A DNA stretch of 7,609 nucleotides from the NCBI GenBank assembly GCA_050249235.1, contig JBFWQW010000129.1:1-7609 (forward strand), in the 5' to 3' direction. A model generated the notes under the pieces. That model saw nothing but the letters and a program-made list of their open reading frames with translations. It ran no database searches and had not been told where the DNA came from. The DNA is from JAEKLB01 sp050249235 (GTDB taxonomy: Bacteria; Actinomycetota; Acidimicrobiia; Acidimicrobiales; CADCSY01). Positions 6,090 through 7,609 of the stretch are shown here, piece after piece; positions within the stretch are counted from its first letter, which is position 1, and every line of letters begins with the position of its first letter. A program made the position numbers and the translations under genes.

Positions 6090-7609
6090 CGTTCAGGTAG
6101 GCACGGTAGGCGGCGAGGCCGTTCGGGTTCTCCTGGAGGATGGTGTTGACGCTGCCCTCACGGGAGTTGAAGTAGCTGGTCCAGAGGGCGTTGTTGTCCC
6201 GCGCCCAGCGGAGCATGCCCGTGACGTAGGTGGGGTTGTCGCCGCCGCCGTGGGCGTTGCCCGAGCTCCACAGCCCCCACTCGTCGATCGAGATGGGCTT
6301 CCCCTTCGACGCCGCGTAGCCGGCGGCCCAGTCGAGCTTGGCCTGGGTCTGCTGCCAGCGCTCCTGGGGGGTGCCGAACACCCAGTGGTCGTAGAGGTCG
6401 AGGCCGATGACGTCGACGACGTCGTCGCCCGGGTAGAACTTCTCGCCGTAGCCGGCGCCGGCCGCCTGCTGGCTCGAGTCGGGCACGATGCACCAGTCGA
6501 AGGCGAAGGGGTGGACGGCCTTCATCTTCGGGACGATCCGCCGCCACATGGCCCGGAACCCGGAGCCATCGGTCGAGTACTGGCGACCCCACGGCATCCA
6601 GTCGCCGTTCATCTCCCAGCCCAGCCGGATCACGACCTGGTCGGCGATGCCCCGGCCCTTGATGGAGTGGGCCAACCCGACGAAGTACTGGTCGAGGCTG
6701 GTGTTGTGGAAGTCGCCGGCGGCGTGGGTCTGCAGCATCGGGACGCCGAGGACGAGCCGGCGGCTCTGGTCGGCGCGGAGCCAGTCGGCCCACGGATCGA
6801 GCGCCCACCAGTTGCTGGCGAAGTCGCTCCAACTGCTGGTGGCGTCGAGGTAGGCGATGGCGTACTGCACCGGGCGGCCCACGTCGTCGCCGAACCGGGT
6901 GATGCCCTCGATGCCGCCGCCGTTCACCGACGACACGTAGGCGCCGTGCCCGGGGCCGCTCACCGGGGTGGGGATGGCGGGCGCCGACCTGGCACCGCTC
7001 AGGACGTCGCCGGCCGAGGTGGCCAGCCAGAAGCCCTGGCCGCTGGCGGTCGGGGCCATGCCGACGATCGGGGCGGGGGCCCATGTCGCCGGGAAGTCCG
7101 GGGCGTTGCCGTGGGCGCCGACGGCGCCGGCCGCGCCGGCCAGCCAGTAGCCGTGGCCGTCACCGGTCGGGGCCATGGCGACGACGGCCTGGCCGAGCGA
7201 CCCGCCCCCGTTGGAGCCGTGGAAGGGGGCGTCGCCGAAGGAGAAGATGCCGCCGTCGGCGGCGACCAGCCAGTACCCCCGACCCGAGGGGGTGGCGGTT
7301 CCCCCGGTGATGGGCTGGAGGAGGGCGATGGCGCCGGTGGAGCCGTGGAAGGCGGCGTCGCCGTAGCTGAACACCCCGCCGTCCCGCGCGATCAGCCAGT
7401 AGCCGTTGCCGGAGGGGGTGGTGGCCATGCCGACGATGGGCTGGTTGAGGGCGATGGCGCCGGTGGAGCCGTGGAAGGCGGCGTCGCCGTAGCTGAACAC
7501 CCCGCCGTCGCTGGCCACGAGCCAGTAGCCGTTGCCCGAGGGGGTGGTGGCCATGCCGACGATGGGCTGGTTGAGGGCGATGGCGCCGGTCGAGCCGTGG
7601 AAGGCGGCG
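6082..7609 (-). CDS. Repeat-bearing GH26-like glycoside hydrolase, partial (N-terminus cut by right window edge)
   Basis: The frame stays open to the right edge, so the ATG at 7554 inside the repeats is not the true start; at least 508 residues are encoded and the signal peptide would lie outside. Domain order: about five units of a 42-residue repeat (7609 to about 7000), then a catalytic domain of roughly 290 residues ending at the stop. The domain has the clan A pattern: acid/base Glu in RLGWEMNGDW (codon 6615-6613), where GH26 mannanases have a similar 'HEMNG', and probable nucleophile Glu in ISIDEWG (codon 6282-6280), which would be about 111 residues later. WMPWG follows the first motif, as in GH26. 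Family knowledge: GH26 enzymes are retaining hydrolases of beta-mannan and related beta-glucans, usually secreted. Substrate specificity is not readable; GH5 or GH39-like membership is a less likely alternative. The gene is convergent with the importer operon. Confidence 0.8.
   Translation of the reverse strand, partial: AAFHGSTGAIALNQPIVGMATTPSGNGYWLVASDGGVFSYGDAAFHGSTGAIALNQPIVGMATTPSGNGYWLIARDGGVFSYGDAAFHGSTGAIALLQPITGGTATPSGRGYWLVAADGGIFSFGDAPFHGSNGGGSLGQAVVAMAPTGDGHGYWLAGAAGAVGAHGNAPDFPATWAPAPIVGMAPTASGQGFWLATSAGDVLSGARSAPAIPTPVSGPGHGAYVSSVNGGGIEGITRFGDDVGRPVQYAIAYLDATSSWSDFASNWWALDPWADWLRADQSRRLVLGVPMLQTHAAGDFHNTSLDQYFVGLAHSIKGRGIADQVVIRLGWEMNGDWMPWGRQYSTDGSGFRAMWRRIVPKMKAVHPFAFDWCIVPDSSQQAAGAGYGEKFYPGDDVVDVIGLDLYDHWVFGTPQERWQQTQAKLDWAAGYAASKGKPISIDEWGLWSSGNAHGGGDNPTYVTGMLRWARDNNALWTSYFNSREGSVNTILQENPNGLAAYRAYLNGG
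7177..7609 (-). repeat. 126-bp tandem repeats encoding 42-residue units
   Basis: Three full units occupy 7429-7554, 7303-7428 and 7177-7302, and a partial one covers 7555-7609. Each encodes the pattern (M/G)xTPSGxGYWLVAxDGG followed by (V/I)FS(Y/F)GDAxFHGS. The copies at 7303-7428, 7429-7554 and the partial copy are almost identical at DNA level, differing at scattered bases. The copy at 7177-7302 is clearly more diverged. A degenerate fifth unit of 39 residues lies at 7060-7176 and the start of a sixth from 7059 downward (MAPTASGQGFWLA). The regular aromatic and Gly-Asp spacing suggests one small beta-structured module per unit, perhaps a propeller blade or wall-binding module; this is inferred, not shown. 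Confidence 0.9.

Noticed and set aside
7552..7554. ATG inside the repeats as the start of the hydrolase
   Set aside because: The frame is open to the window edge and encodes another repeat unit upstream of this ATG, so it is an internal methionine.

Overview
The window is very GC-rich, with GTG starts and tightly packed genes. It looks like actinobacterial chromosome. The Tat-dependent lipoprotein, the polysaccharide-export genes and the 42-residue 'GYWLVA.DGGVFSYGDA' repeats suggest a member of the Acidimicrobiia or a close relative. This placement is inferred from pattern recognition only; no rRNA or tRNA is present to confirm it.

Layout. (1) Positions 1 to about 1681, minus strand: the 3' part of a surface-polysaccharide locus. 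A family 2 glycosyltransferase is followed, with a 4-base ATGA overlap, by a Wzt/TagH-type ABC ATPase that runs off the left edge. (2) About 1682 to 1800: a short divergent control region made largely of a 15-bp tandem repeat. (3) 1801 to 6051, plus strand: a four-gene operon with overlaps or a 1-base gap at each junction. It encodes a PaaK/LuxE-like adenylate-forming enzyme, a Tat-exported substrate-binding lipoprotein of the SsuA/TauA/NMT1 type, its ATPase and its permease. (4) 6082 to the right edge, minus strand and convergent with the operon: a modular protein with near-identical 42-residue repeats followed by a GH26-like glycoside hydrolase domain. Its 5' end is outside the window.

How the genes work together. 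The central operon is a complete one-SBP, one-ATPase, one-permease importer, translationally coupled to an enzyme that should activate a carboxylic acid as its adenylate. The simplest reading is uptake of a small acid followed by its activation, but the substrate cannot be read from the sequence. The left genes export and build a surface glycan. The right gene probably cuts a beta-mannan-like or other glycan outside the cell. No direct functional link between the three blocks can be shown.

Most notable are the acyl-activating enzyme plus importer operon, the altered ABC signature in the importer ATPase, the 15-bp repeat at the divergent starts, and the recently amplified 126-bp repeats. I see no CRISPR array, insertion sequence, integrase, structural RNA or attachment site.
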